Shown in pieces: positions 8,382 to 17,135 of a stretch of 64,000 bases of DNA. Each line of letters opens with the position of its first letter. The stretch's first letter is position 1. Under the pieces are notes generated by a model. That model saw only the letters and a list, made by a program, of their open reading frames with translations, searched no databases and was not told the DNA's origin. The position numbers and the translations under genes are program-made. Source of the stretch: Treponema sp. (GTDB taxonomy: Bacteria; Spirochaetota; Spirochaetia; Treponematales; Treponemataceae); contig JAILKS010000022.1 in assembly GCA_024693715.1 (NCBI GenBank), positions 1 through 64,000 on the forward strand, given 5' to 3'.

Positions 8382-9794
8382 ATGGAAGACAAAATACAGA
8401 TAGACGATATAAACAGAGAATTCTATGATTTCCGCTATGAAGAGACAGAAGAAAACACCTTCCGTCTTGAATCTGGTTTAACTCCGGAAATCGTTCAGAA
8501 AATCTCTGAAGAAAAAGGCGACCCCCAGTGGATGCGTGAGTTCCGCTTAAAGTCGCTCGAAACATATAACCAGCTGCGCGTTCCAAAGTGGGGTCCTTCA
8601 ATCGAAGGCCTTCATATAGAAGACATTGCCACTTATGTACGCCCAAAAACTCAGATGAGCGGCAAATGGGAAGACGTTCCTAATGACATCAAAGAAACCT
8701 TTGAAAAGCTGGGAATCCCGGAAGCAGAACGAAAGTCTCTGGCAGGCGTTGGTGCCCAGTACGACAGTGAACTTGTTTACCACAATGTTCAGGAAGAAGT
8801 TGCAAAGCAGGGCGTTATTTACCTTGGCTTTGAAGATGCTTTGAAGTCGCCTGAATGGGGCCCGATGGTAAAAGAATATTTTATGACCCTCATTACTCCC
8901 CGCGACCACAAGTTTGCAGCACTTCATGGCGCTGTATGGTCGGGAGGTAGTTTCGTATATGTTCCAAAAGGCGTTCATCTTTCCTTCCCTCTTCAGTCAT
9001 ATTTCCGTTTAAATGCTCGTGGAGCCGGACAGTTTGAACACACACTTATCATCGTAGACGAAGGCGCAGACCTGCATTTTATCGAAGGCTGTTCCGCACC
9101 AAAATATAACGAAGCAAACTTACACGCCGGTGCAGTTGAACTTTTTGTAAAAAAAGGCGCCCACCTGCGCTACTCTACTATAGAAAACTGGTCTAAGAAT
9201 ATGTATAACCTGAACACCAAGCGTGCCAGAGTAGAAGAAGACGCTGCAATCGAATGGGTAAGCGGCTCCTTTGGTTCCCATATTTCTTATCTCTATCCGG
9301 AAAGTGATCTTGTTGGCCGCTGTGCAAAATCTGAGTTCACAGGAATTACCTTTGCAGGGGCTGGTCAAAGTCTGGATACCGGTGCAAAAATGGTTCACCT
9401 GGCTCCGGATACAACAAGCCTTATTTCTACAAAGTCCATTTCCAAGGGCGGCGGCGTAAGCATTTACCGTTCTGCAGTTTATATAGATAAAAATGCTAAG
9501 GGAAGTAAAACAAGCGTTTCCTGCGAAAGCCTTATGCTTGATGACATAAGCCGCAGTGACACAATTCCTGCAATGGTAATAAAAACCGACGAATGTGATG
9601 TCGGCCATGAAGCAAAAATCGGACGCATTTCAAACGATGCAATTTTCTATCTTATGTCGCGCGGAATCCCCGAAGACGATGCCCGCAGCATGATTGTAAG
9701 CGGATTCGCAAACCCGGTAAGTAAAGAGCTCCCTCTTGAATACGCCGTCGAGATGAATAATTTAATAAAGCTGGAGATGAAGGGTTCTATGTGA
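8382..9794 (+). CDS. sufB: Fe-S cluster assembly scaffold SufB
   Basis: The 470-residue length matches SufB. Family blocks are clear: KWGPSIEGLHIEDIATYVRP near the N-terminus, VWSGGSFVYVPKGVHL, EGCSAPKYNEANLHAGAVEL, and the C-terminal SRGIPEDDARSMIVSGFANPV. With SufC and SufD it forms the SufBC2D complex on which nascent clusters are assembled. AAGGCGAG lies just before the ATG and supports the start. It sits between sufC and sufD, with structured spacers on both sides. Confidence 0.97.
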   Translation: MEDKIQIDDINREFYDFRYEETEENTFRLESGLTPEIVQKISEEKGDPQWMREFRLKSLETYNQLRVPKWGPSIEGLHIEDIATYVRPKTQMSGKWEDVPNDIKETFEKLGIPEAERKSLAGVGAQYDSELVYHNVQEEVAKQGVIYLGFEDALKSPEWGPMVKEYFMTLITPRDHKFAALHGAVWSGGSFVYVPKGVHLSFPLQSYFRLNARGAGQFEHTLIIVDEGADLHFIEGCSAPKYNEANLHAGAVELFVKKGAHLRYSTIENWSKNMYNLNTKRARVEEDAAIEWVSGSFGSHISYLYPESDLVGRCAKSEFTGITFAGAGQSLDTGAKMVHLAPDTTSLISTKSISKGGGVSIYRSAVYIDKNAKGSKTSVSCESLMLDDISRSDTIPAMVIKTDECDVGHEAKIGRISNDAIFYLMSRGIPEDDARSMIVSGFANPVSKELPLEYAVEMNNLIKLEMKGSM

Positions 9795-9798
9795 GTAA

Positions 9799-9863
9799 GG
9801 CCGCTGGCGGCCGGTGATTAATAGCAAAGCGTTAAAAAAATTGCGAATGCAATTTTTAGCTTT
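9799..9863 (+). repeat. Two hairpins between sufB and sufD
   Basis: GGCCGC (9799-9804) pairs with GCGGCC (9807-9812). A second, longer hairpin runs from AAAGC at 9826 to GCTTT at 9863 with ATTGC/GCAAT at the tip and a GAAT loop. There is no clean U-tract after the second stem, so processing, mRNA stability or partial attenuation is more likely than full termination. Confidence 0.45.
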
Positions 9864-9882
9864 ACCATATTGAGAGGTACTA

Positions 9883-10923
9883 ATGTCAAATACTATAAAT
9901 CTAAATCCAATTCCATACCTTACATGGACTTGGCTCAAATTAAACAGCGATAAAGTAACTTACGATTTTTCTATAAATCAGAATGACGGTGAAGTAACTC
10001 AGCTTCCTGATGGCGTAGAAATCACAGAAGGCAAACTTGTAAAGACAGAACTTCCTGAACCCGAATTCTCTATCGGTAAAGAAGCTGCTTCTCTCATCTG
10101 CGATGCTTCAAAAGGAAAAATTTATACATTTACAAAAACAAATGAAGATTCTAAGCCACTTATTATACGAGTGAATGCAGAATCGAACAGTGCTACTTAT
10201 AATATTATTCATGCAAAAGCTGGAACAACCTGCCGCGTGATTATGGTGTATAAAGGTCAGGCAGCGCTCTGTGGTGTTGTTACAAAAATCTATGCAGAAG
10301 AAGGCGCAGAGGTTCAGCTGGCAAAAGTTCAGCTTTGTGACAAATCTGTAAATCAGATTGATGATACTGCTGTTGTTTGCGGCGACCGTGCAAAGGTAAG
10401 CTTTATTCAGATTGAACTTGGAGGCTCGCACATAGACGCAGGCTTCCACGCAACACTTGAAGGTTATGAATCAAAGTTTGTTTCTGACACAGCATATATC
10501 TGCCAGGGCACACAATATCTGGACATGAATCAGGTTGTAGTTCACACAGGAAAGAAAACTGACTGCAATATGAAAACAGACGGAACTGTAAAGGACGACA
10601 CAAGCAAAACCTACCGCGGAACAATCGATATGCGCAAGGGCTGCTCAGGTTCAACAGGAAACGAAATGGAGACAACTCTCCTGCTCTCTCCTCAAGCTGT
10701 TGTAAAAGCCGCACCAATCATTCTTTGTGGCGAAGACGATATTTCCGCAGAGCATGGTTCAACAATAGGAAAGCTTTCTCCGGAAATGTTGTTCTACATG
10801 AACACCCGCAGAATTGACCAGGCGACTGCAGAAGAACTTCTGACTCAGGCAAAAATCAGCGCTGCAGCTGCAAACATTCCTGATCAGGCTGTTCAAAACG
10901 AGATTCTGGATTTTTTGAATTAA
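9883..10923 (+). CDS. sufD: Fe-S cluster assembly protein SufD
   Basis: The 346-residue protein is shorter than SufB and shares the SufB/D beta-helix core: TAYICQGTQYLDMNQVVVHTGKKT, a DTSKTYRGTIDMRKGCSGS stretch and the C-terminal EDDISAEHGSTIGKLSPEMLFYMNTRRID. These are the usual SufD-type motifs, including the His in AEHG used for cluster assembly. It completes the SufBC2D scaffold. GAGAGG precedes the ATG. The gene ends 7 nt from a convergent dehydrogenase gene. Confidence 0.93.
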   Translation: MSNTINLNPIPYLTWTWLKLNSDKVTYDFSINQNDGEVTQLPDGVEITEGKLVKTELPEPEFSIGKEAASLICDASKGKIYTFTKTNEDSKPLIIRVNAESNSATYNIIHAKAGTTCRVIMVYKGQAALCGVVTKIYAEEGAEVQLAKVQLCDKSVNQIDDTAVVCGDRAKVSFIQIELGGSHIDAGFHATLEGYESKFVSDTAYICQGTQYLDMNQVVVHTGKKTDCNMKTDGTVKDDTSKTYRGTIDMRKGCSGSTGNEMETTLLLSPQAVVKAAPIILCGEDDISAEHGSTIGKLSPEMLFYMNTRRIDQATAEELLTQAKISAAAANIPDQAVQNEILDFLN

Positions 10924-10930
10924 TCTTTTC

Positions 10931-11890
10931 TTAATAACCTAGCTTTCTATCTACAAGATATGTAAGAGGCTTCCCTTCTGTAAAATTCTTGAGGTCAGTA
11001 AGGAACATCTGAACATTTTTATCTCTTGTATGAGCCAGAGTCATATTTCCTGCAACATGTGGAGTAATCAAAAGATTTTTTGTTTTCCAAAGTCTGTGTC
11101 CTTGAGGCAGAGGCTCTGTCTGGAAAACATCAAGGGCTGCACCTGCTATCTGGCCCTTGTCCAAAGCATCGGCAAGTGCATCTTCATCAATTGCAGAGCC
11201 ACGACCAACATTTACAATGTAGGCGCCTTGTGGAAGAAGAGCAAGTCGTTCGCGCGAAAGGATGCCGCGTGTTTCCGGAGTGGAAGGAAGACTCATTGCA
11301 AGAAGATCTGTCTCCGGCAGAATGCTGTCCAGCTCGCTTACAGGAAGAACTTTATCATAAACAGTAGAGCTGCTTTTTCCGCTGCGGCAAACTCCAATGA
11401 TGCTTTCCGGTTCAAAGGCACGGGCGCGGGTAGCAAAGGTTGTACCGATGTCTCCTGTTCCAAGAACTGTGATTCTGCAATCCTTGAGCGAGCGCTGAGG
11501 ACGAGGTTTAAGCCACTGTCCGTTACGTGTTTCTTCAAGAAATTCATTCAGGCGGCGCATCATTACGAGAGAAGTTGCAATCATATGTTCTGCAATTGAA
11601 ACTCCATAAGCACCTGCTGCATTTGTCAAAAGACAATCTTCATTTGCAAAATATCCTGGTGTCATTAGGGAATCTACTCCCGCCCAGGGAACACAAAGCC
11701 ATTTAAGCTTTTTGCTTGTTTTGACAATTGAAGGAGCAAAACCATAAATAATGTCTGCGTCAAAATTTAACTGAGGGATTTCTGATTCTGCGGTGTAAAA
11801 AAATACTTCGTGGCTAAGCGCTGTGGCAGCCGATTTAATCTGGTTCAGATGCTTTTGTTCAAGCATATTGTTGATAACTAGAATTTTCAT
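10931..11890 (-). CDS. D-isomer-specific 2-hydroxyacid dehydrogenase
   Basis: The 319-residue protein has the NAD-binding fingerprint VLGTGDIGTTFATRARAF. The catalytic set of the D-2-hydroxyacid dehydrogenase family is present: Arg in NVGRGSAIDEDAL, Glu in LDVFQTEPLP and His in ITPHVAGN. It should reduce a 2-keto acid or act on a related hydroxyacid; the sequence resembles glyoxylate/hydroxypyruvate reductase-like members, but the substrate is open. Its start has no Shine-Dalgarno sequence and lies 6 nt after TATACT on the minus strand. It shares an upstream region with the divergent sigma factor gene. Confidence 0.88.
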   Translation of the reverse strand: MKILVINNMLEQKHLNQIKSAATALSHEVFFYTAESEIPQLNFDADIIYGFAPSIVKTSKKLKWLCVPWAGVDSLMTPGYFANEDCLLTNAAGAYGVSIAEHMIATSLVMMRRLNEFLEETRNGQWLKPRPQRSLKDCRITVLGTGDIGTTFATRARAFEPESIIGVCRSGKSSSTVYDKVLPVSELDSILPETDLLAMSLPSTPETRGILSRERLALLPQGAYIVNVGRGSAIDEDALADALDKGQIAGAALDVFQTEPLPQGHRLWKTKNLLITPHVAGNMTLAHTRDKNVQMFLTDLKNFTEGKPLTYLVDRKLGY

Positions 11891-11971
11891 AATACAAGTA
11901 TAGCCGATAGTTTTAAAAAAAATTGTATGAAAATCTTATTTTTTATCCAACAAAAATACAGTTTTTTCGAC

Positions 11972-11993
11972 TATAATAATGTAATCGATTACA
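11972..11993 (+). promoter_or_regulatory. -10 box and perfect palindromic operator upstream of the sigma factor gene
   Basis: TATAAT (11972-11977) is followed by the perfect 14-bp palindrome TGTAATCGATTACA (11980-11993), covering the expected start of transcription. The palindrome matches the LacI/CcpA-family operator consensus TGWAANCGNTNWCA at every position. No good -35 was found, in keeping with an activator- or alternative sigma-dependent promoter. A repressor binding here would block the sigma gene and could also affect the divergent dehydrogenase. Confidence 0.55.
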
Positions 11994-12029
11994 TAGTTGT
12001 AAAAATGTTTTCAAAAAGTGGAGCCGGTG

Positions 12030-13682
12030 GTGGAAAATTTTATCACAGACGAATTGATGGAAAAGACTTTTCTCTTTTGCTGGAAGAAAATTTCGGACAA
12101 AGAAGATGCAAAGGATGTGGCGCAGGAAATTCTTGTAGATGCCATGCTCGTGTTGCGAAGTGAAAAAAGGATTGAAAATTTCTACGGTCTTTACTGGCAG
12201 ATTGCACATAACAAGGTTGTGGATTTTTACCGGAAAAAACGTCCTGTAAAAATCAGTCTTGATGATATGGAAAACAGTCTTCTTGGATTTGATAAATCAA
12301 TTGGTGATTACATCAGACAGGAAGAACTTGATACTCTTTCAAAATCAATGACGCAGCTTGCGAATATTCACAGAGATATTCTTGTGCGCTACTACATCAA
12401 AAATCAAAGTGTTAAAGAAATTGCCGATGCACTCAAACTCCCGACGGGTACTGTAACAAGCCGCTTGTCCGATGCCCGTAAAAATCTTAAGGAGAATTTT
12501 GAGACTATGGAAAATCGGAATGAAAAAACTGATAAAGAAAAACGAAATCAGATTGTTGATTTTGAACTTGAATATTATGGTAATGCCAGTGATGCATGGA
12601 TGGCTATTGTATCGCTGATAGACAAACAAATTCTTTTTTGTTGCCGCGAAAAAAGCCAGACATTTTCACAGCTTTCAAAACAGATTGAAGTGCCAAAGAT
12701 TTATCTTGAAGACAGCATTCAAAAGCTTATAAAAGCAAATGTTTTGTTTGAAGAAAAGAAAGGAAAATATCTTACAGATTTTACTATTTTCCCAAAGTCT
12801 GTGATTCGTAAGGCGGGTGAAATTGAACGCGAAATAACTATAAAATTAAACTTGGCTGGGCGCTTCATGAAAATCTTAACAGATATGAAAGAAGATATTC
12901 TTAAGGAAGATTTTTATGGAAATGATTTTGACTGGGAATATCTTCTGCCATTTTTCATTATCCGTTCGGACAGAGAGTTTGGAATGAAAACAGGAGGAGA
13001 CTATCTTCGCGAAAAATATGGTAAGGGACTTTCTGACAGATTCTGGAGAAACTTTTATCTTTCGGGGCAATATGAAGATGAACCGGAAAACGAAGTAAAG
13101 GCGGCTGCTCCGCTGATTGGTCCTGGCTATAATTATGAAAATTATAATATTTCCGGATATGGGCATATCGAAGTTCACGACACAATCAACACAATGCATT
13201 ATGAAAAAGATGGCAAGGAATGCACGCTTGATCTTGAACGACTTGACTGGCTTAATGGAAGCAATGCCGCGCTTTATCTTGAGCTTATAAAAAATCCGCA
13301 AAAAGCACTTACACAAAAAGAAGAAGTGATTGCTGCAGATTTAATGAACAATGGAGTCCTTTCAAAAACTGCGAAGGGTTATAAAGGAAATATTCCTGTC
13401 ATAAGTTTTGCGCTGTTAGATAAGTGGTGTAAAAGCTGGAAGGAAAAATTCAAAGACCTTTCAATTGAATATCATGATGAGCTTTATAAGGCGCAGGAAA
13501 AAGTTGTTCTGCCTTATATCCGTCATGATTTATTGTGGGCTTCGTTCTGGCATATTATTCCTGTTGGAAGCAGAAACAGACTTGATTCAATGTTGATGCA
13601 GTATGCAATTGATAATAAGCTGGTGCGTTTTGAAGAAGGCAAAAATGCATCTTGTGTTGCTATGGTTTTGTTGAAGGAGTAA
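12030..13682 (+). CDS. Sigma-70 family factor fused to a long winged-helix-like sensor region
   Basis: The 550-residue protein starts with an ECF-like sigma core. Region 2 is about residues 8-70 (DKEDAKDVAQEILVDAM, ENFYGLYWQIAHNKVVDFYR); region 4 is about 107-155 (HRDILVRYYIKNQSVKEIADALKLPTGTVTSRLSDAR in family terms). A charged linker leads to about 370 extra residues with two winged-helix-like segments (about 180-255, and again about 415-460) and an FYGNDF motif near 295. I found no known family for this part; the next gene encodes a stand-alone homologue. The longer frame opens at GTG 12018, but GTGGAG at 12018-12023 serves better as the ribosome binding site for GTG 12030, 6 nt on. Confidence 0.8.
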   Translation: MENFITDELMEKTFLFCWKKISDKEDAKDVAQEILVDAMLVLRSEKRIENFYGLYWQIAHNKVVDFYRKKRPVKISLDDMENSLLGFDKSIGDYIRQEELDTLSKSMTQLANIHRDILVRYYIKNQSVKEIADALKLPTGTVTSRLSDARKNLKENFETMENRNEKTDKEKRNQIVDFELEYYGNASDAWMAIVSLIDKQILFCCREKSQTFSQLSKQIEVPKIYLEDSIQKLIKANVLFEEKKGKYLTDFTIFPKSVIRKAGEIEREITIKLNLAGRFMKILTDMKEDILKEDFYGNDFDWEYLLPFFIIRSDREFGMKTGGDYLREKYGKGLSDRFWRNFYLSGQYEDEPENEVKAAAPLIGPGYNYENYNISGYGHIEVHDTINTMHYEKDGKECTLDLERLDWLNGSNAALYLELIKNPQKALTQKEEVIAADLMNNGVLSKTAKGYKGNIPVISFALLDKWCKSWKEKFKDLSIEYHDELYKAQEKVVLPYIRHDLLWASFWHIIPVGSRNRLDSMLMQYAIDNKLVRFEEGKNASCVAMVLLKE

Positions 13683-13685
13683 GTT

Positions 13686-14855
13686 ATGACTAACAAGCAG
13701 TTATCGTATGCACCTGCAGAATTCGATATTTCATATTGTGGATGGGCTTCTCCAGCTATGCGCGAGATGCATGGAATCTTCAGACAGCAGCTTGCTTTAC
13801 TTTGTTATGATGAGGCAAAATCTGTAGCAGAACTTTCGGAAACATTACAGACTCCGCGCGAATATATTCTTGATGCGGTTGAAGCTTTTTGTAATCAAAA
13901 GATGATGAAAAAAGTGGATGGAAAATATCTAACACTTTTCCCGATGCTTCATCTTAAGAAAAAATATGAAGCCGGTGGTATGTGTTATAAGATTTTTCAG
14001 GAGCACGAGATTCCAAAAAAAATAAATGACATGCTTTTTTCAATCCGCGAAAAAATTGCAGCACTTGATTTTTATGGAAATGATTTTGAGCTTCCGTACC
14101 TCAACTGGTTTTTGTACAATGTTGCAAACAATTGTATTAGCACGGGAATACGTTCGTATTATTCAGATAAAACAGATGAAGTAATCATGGGCAATAATGA
14201 CTGGCGAACTCACAATTATAATTTTTCGCTTTGTGCTTCTTATCATTATGCAGATGAAAATGTTCAGGATGACAAACTGGAAAAACGGATAGATATGATT
14301 TCAACTTGCTATAATCATTATAGAGAAGTTCAATATCTCAATGTTTTTGATTACAAACCATTCCCATGTAGTTTTGAAGAATCGGCATTGGGAACGCCAG
14401 CTTCATCTATGGGCAGGAATAATTATATTACCAGCAGCAATATGGATTTTTATCTGAAGCTTGTAAAAGGAATGCAGGGTGATTTTACAGAGGATGAAGA
14501 AAAGTATCTTGAAGAATTTGTAAAACATGGTGTTGTTGAAAAAACAGATTCTGGCTGTAAACCAAAGGTTCCTGTTTTTACAGAAGATGCTTTTAGTGAG
14601 CTTGAAAAGCTGATGGCCAGAGCTGTAATTCCAATTGTAAAGGAAATTGCAGAAGTTGCAGACAAAACAATTGAAGAGCTTCTGCTTCCGGAAATGCGGA
14701 ATGTAAAGGAAAGAATAGATCAGTTTTATACCTTCTGGCTCTGCTATTTCCTAAGCCCGATTCAGGAGCTATACTGGTATGGAATGAATGTCGAAGGGCT
14801 CGAGATTCCAAAAGATTACAATGCTTCTGCGGCAGGGTTATATATTATCAGGTAA
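13686..14855 (+). CDS. Stand-alone paralogue of the sigma factor's C-terminal region
   Basis: The 389-residue protein aligns end to end with the C-terminal part of the preceding sigma factor. Both begin with F-[ED]-[LI]-x-Y-x-G-x-A-S, continue with an HTH-like block ending GKYLT-x-F, share FYGNDF (here 129-134), and have a second HTH-like block (TEDEEKYLEEFVKHGVVEKT here, TQKEEVIAADLMNNGVLSKT there). It has no sigma regions 2 or 4. The two genes are 3 nt apart and the GGAG ribosome binding site lies in the sigma gene's last codons, so they are coupled. It may modulate, compete with or partner the sigma factor; function is unknown. Confidence 0.7.
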   Translation: MTNKQLSYAPAEFDISYCGWASPAMREMHGIFRQQLALLCYDEAKSVAELSETLQTPREYILDAVEAFCNQKMMKKVDGKYLTLFPMLHLKKKYEAGGMCYKIFQEHEIPKKINDMLFSIREKIAALDFYGNDFELPYLNWFLYNVANNCISTGIRSYYSDKTDEVIMGNNDWRTHNYNFSLCASYHYADENVQDDKLEKRIDMISTCYNHYREVQYLNVFDYKPFPCSFEESALGTPASSMGRNNYITSSNMDFYLKLVKGMQGDFTEDEEKYLEEFVKHGVVEKTDSGCKPKVPVFTEDAFSELEKLMARAVIPIVKEIAEVADKTIEELLLPEMRNVKERIDQFYTFWLCYFLSPIQELYWYGMNVEGLEIPKDYNASAAGLYIIR

Positions 14856-14860
14856 GGGTT

Positions 14861-15324
14861 ATGACTATAAAAGAACTCCAACAGCTGATGTTCGAATATG
14901 AAGATAAAAAATATGGTGATTTCAGCGCAAAATTAATTCCGACTATGCCGAGGGAAAACTTTATTGGGATTCGCGCGCCTGAGTAAAAAAATATTTTGAA
15001 GCGAATAAAGAACGACCCTGTAATTCCGGAATTTCTTTCTACGCTGCCACATACTTATCATGAAGAAAATTGTCTGCACGTTGCGCTCATAAATAAGATA
15101 AAAGATTCTGATGAATGTGTGGCGGCGCTGGATATGTGAATATGATGACAGCATGGCTTTTTGCAGAAGCTCTTGCAAAACAATGGGACAGCGCAGTGAA
15201 GTTTATTGAAGGGCGACGGCTTGATGTCTGGACTCATAACAAGGCAATTCAAAAAGCGTGTGAAAGCTTTCGAGTGCCTGATGAAAGAAAAGAATATCTA
15301 AAATCGCTGAAAGTGAAAATCTAA
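14861..15324 (+). pseudogene. Broken DNA alkylation repair (AlkD-like) gene
   Basis: The frame from ATG 14861 reads MTIKELQQLMFEYEDKKYGDF and IPTMPRENFIGIRAPE, typical of the HEAT-repeat AlkD-like glycosylases. It then meets TAA at 14984-14986, where the family normally has a tyrosine. The same frame continues with NDPVIPEFLSTLPHTYHEEN and LHVALINKIKDSDECVAALD to a second stop near 15139. A shifted frame then gives YVNMMTAWLFAEALAKQWD and the family C-terminus to 15324. Roughly 80 codons between the two parts, including the DNA-binding middle, are missing. This is a nonsense mutation plus a frame-shifting internal deletion. It follows the sigma-sensor pair directly. Confidence 0.8.
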
Positions 15325-15371
15325 AGTAATTATTTCAGTACTCGTTCCAGTTTTTCAATATACATTCTTTT

Positions 15372-16034
15372 TTATTTACATTTATGACCGCTTGCTGCTT
15401 CAAAATTATATTTTACGATTCCTAAATCAATCTTTGTCATAGGGCCACCCTTTGTTGTAATCACAGGTTCTCCATCTTTTAGACTGATTTTAAATTTCTG
15501 CTGATTAAGTGCGGTCGGTGCCAGGAGTGCTGCATCAAGTCCTTCTTTAAACCAGTCCGGTCTCTGCGATTCCTGAACATCACAAAGCTTTTCTACAGGT
15601 TTTGATTTATGAGCGGTCCCCTGATTTTCACCATAACCAAGCGAAATTACACAAAGAAGCTTTTCATCGGCAGCGATATTAACCTTACATTTTTTTCGAC
15701 CAAAAGTTCCTGCAACCCAGCATGTATTTAAACCAAGCATCTGTGCTTCGAGAACAAGCTTTTGTCCGTAGTAACCCACAAGTTCATCAAGGTTTCCCAT
15801 GGATTTTTTTCCTACCATGGCAAAATAATTATTTGCATTTTTGAATTTACCGTAATGAGCAAGAAAAGTATTAAAGCATTCTGTATCATCACAAACAAGC
15901 TGAATATTCAAACCACTCTGAGCGTTGCATTCTTTAACTAAAGCAGAAAGTTTTTCTTTTGCTTCTGCTTCCAGAGGTAAAACCTTATACTGTCTTACCG
16001 AATGTCTTTGTTTAATCGCTTCTTTAATTTCCAT
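15372..16034 (-). CDS. Nitroreductase-family flavoprotein
   Basis: The 220-residue protein opens with EAIKQRHSVRQYK, the FMN-phosphate binding start of nitroreductases. MLGLNTCWVAGTFGRKK and VISLGYGENQG are further family blocks, and ALLAPTALNQQKFKISL repeats the second half of a TM1586-like fold. It should use FMN and NAD(P)H to reduce a nitro, quinone or similar compound. AAGGAGG precedes the ATG at good distance. It lies downstream of the alpha/beta hydrolase on the same strand with an 11-nt gap, so the two are likely co-transcribed. Confidence 0.82.
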   Translation of the reverse strand: MEIKEAIKQRHSVRQYKVLPLEAEAKEKLSALVKECNAQSGLNIQLVCDDTECFNTFLAHYGKFKNANNYFAMVGKKSMGNLDELVGYYGQKLVLEAQMLGLNTCWVAGTFGRKKCKVNIAADEKLLCVISLGYGENQGTAHKSKPVEKLCDVQESQRPDWFKEGLDAALLAPTALNQQKFKISLKDGEPVITTKGGPMTKIDLGIVKYNFEAASGHKCK

Positions 16035-16045
16035 AAAATCCTCCT

Positions 16046-16963
16046 TTATCCAAGCAATACCTGTACTATTTTTTGATTAATCTGACTGTAAAGTTCATGA
16101 TTAAGACCATGACCCGCATCAGGGTAAAAAGTTACGTTCATCTTATTTTCAATCAGTCTTTCTTTTCCGCCAAGTTTTTCAAAAGGATCTTCTTCACCAA
16201 CAAGATAAATCAGCTTATCGCGGATAGAATCAACCTCTGTACTTGTGAATGCAATAACCTTATGATAACGCATTGCCATATTATTAAAACCACGCAACAG
16301 TCCCTTATAATGAGCCATAATCACCGGGTTATCTGTAAAGACATTATAATTTTTACCGCACATCTTTTTTATAAGCTTAGAAACATTTCTGTCAGTCGGG
16401 AAAAGCGCTTCGGGTAAAAATATTTTCATCATATTTTTCATTGCTGCAGCCTTTGCTTTTCTGGCATTCTTTTCATCAACTAACTCACTTGGAGCAGCGG
16501 CAGAAACCGTACTTGAAATGCTTATCCCTTTTAAAACCCTTTGAGGTCTTTTAAGAGTATAATACTGAACAAGATATCCGCCGTTAGAAACACCGGCTAT
16601 AAACGCTTTGTCAATTTTCAGGCAGTCAAAAATCTGATCAATCCAGATAATATCATCAAAGCTTTCATTGTAATTTTCGTTCGGAACACTTTTACCCGGA
16701 CCGCCGATTGTATCAATTGCATATATTTTAAAATGTCTGCTTAATTCCGATGCATTAAAAATCCACATCAAAGCAGAATCATCACCAACGCCATGAAAAA
16801 GAACAAGCACCGGTGAACCATCCTTTCCTGCTTCAATAATATGTGTAGTTCCGAAACTGGTTGGAATATCACGTTCTATAAAATCACACCCCCAGAGTTT
16901 TAAAAGTTCATCATAAGTCCGGAGGATAATATTTCCCTGTTTTTTACTTCGGTATTTTTTCAT
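16046..16963 (-). CDS. Alpha/beta hydrolase
   Basis: The 305-residue protein has the fold's oxyanion segment VLVLFHGVGDDSALMW and the nucleophile elbow GVSNGGYL (serine in G-x-S-x-G). A late acid region LVGEEDPFEKLGG and the catalytic histidine in PDAGHGLNHE complete the triad. There is no signal peptide, so it acts in the cytosol on an unknown ester or amide. No Shine-Dalgarno sequence is present; a consensus promoter ends 7 nt before the ATG, suggesting a leaderless mRNA shared with the nitroreductase gene. Confidence 0.85.
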   Translation of the reverse strand: MKKYRSKKQGNIILRTYDELLKLWGCDFIERDIPTSFGTTHIIEAGKDGSPVLVLFHGVGDDSALMWIFNASELSRHFKIYAIDTIGGPGKSVPNENYNESFDDIIWIDQIFDCLKIDKAFIAGVSNGGYLVQYYTLKRPQRVLKGISISSTVSAAAPSELVDEKNARKAKAAAMKNMMKIFLPEALFPTDRNVSKLIKKMCGKNYNVFTDNPVIMAHYKGLLRGFNNMAMRYHKVIAFTSTEVDSIRDKLIYLVGEEDPFEKLGGKERLIENKMNVTFYPDAGHGLNHELYSQINQKIVQVLLG

Positions 16964-16970
16964 TATTTAT

Positions 16971-16999
16971 ACTATAACATCCGAAAAATCAAAAAACAA
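16971..16999 (-). promoter_or_regulatory. Promoter of the hydrolase-nitroreductase operon
   Basis: On the minus strand TTGTTT (16994-16999), 17 bp, then TATAGT (16971-16976). The ATG at 16963 is only 7 nt beyond the -10 box. Confidence 0.55.
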
Positions 17000-17013
17000 G
17001 ATTTAAATAAATT

Positions 17014-17135
17014 TTTATCCTGCAACTGATAATAATTCTTTTAAAATAGTATGGTAAAACATTATAAAAAACAGTAAAATAGCACATAAACATATTAATT
17101 TGATAGGCAATAGGATAATCTATCAGCAGGATAAA
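17014..17135 (+). repeat. Inverted repeat that covers the sufS ribosome binding site
   Basis: TTTATCCTGC (17014-17023) plus TGATA (17027-17031) is complementary to TATCA plus GCAGGATAAA (17121-17135), a 15-bp pairing with a 3-nt bulge. The right arm contains the AGGA ribosome binding site of sufS, and the ATG starts 3 nt further on. The 89-nt interior is AT-rich with no ORF. If both arms are in one transcript, pairing would hide the ribosome binding site. Otherwise the repeat could be a small mobile element with terminal repeats. Confidence 0.5.

Noticed and set aside
9120..9608. 162-codon open frame opposite sufB
   Set aside because: It lies wholly antisense to a certain gene and shows no motifs.
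12018..12029. Longer sigma factor start at GTG 12018
   Set aside because: The first six bases, GTGGAG, fit better as ribosome binding site for GTG 12030, and nothing upstream of 12018 resembles one.
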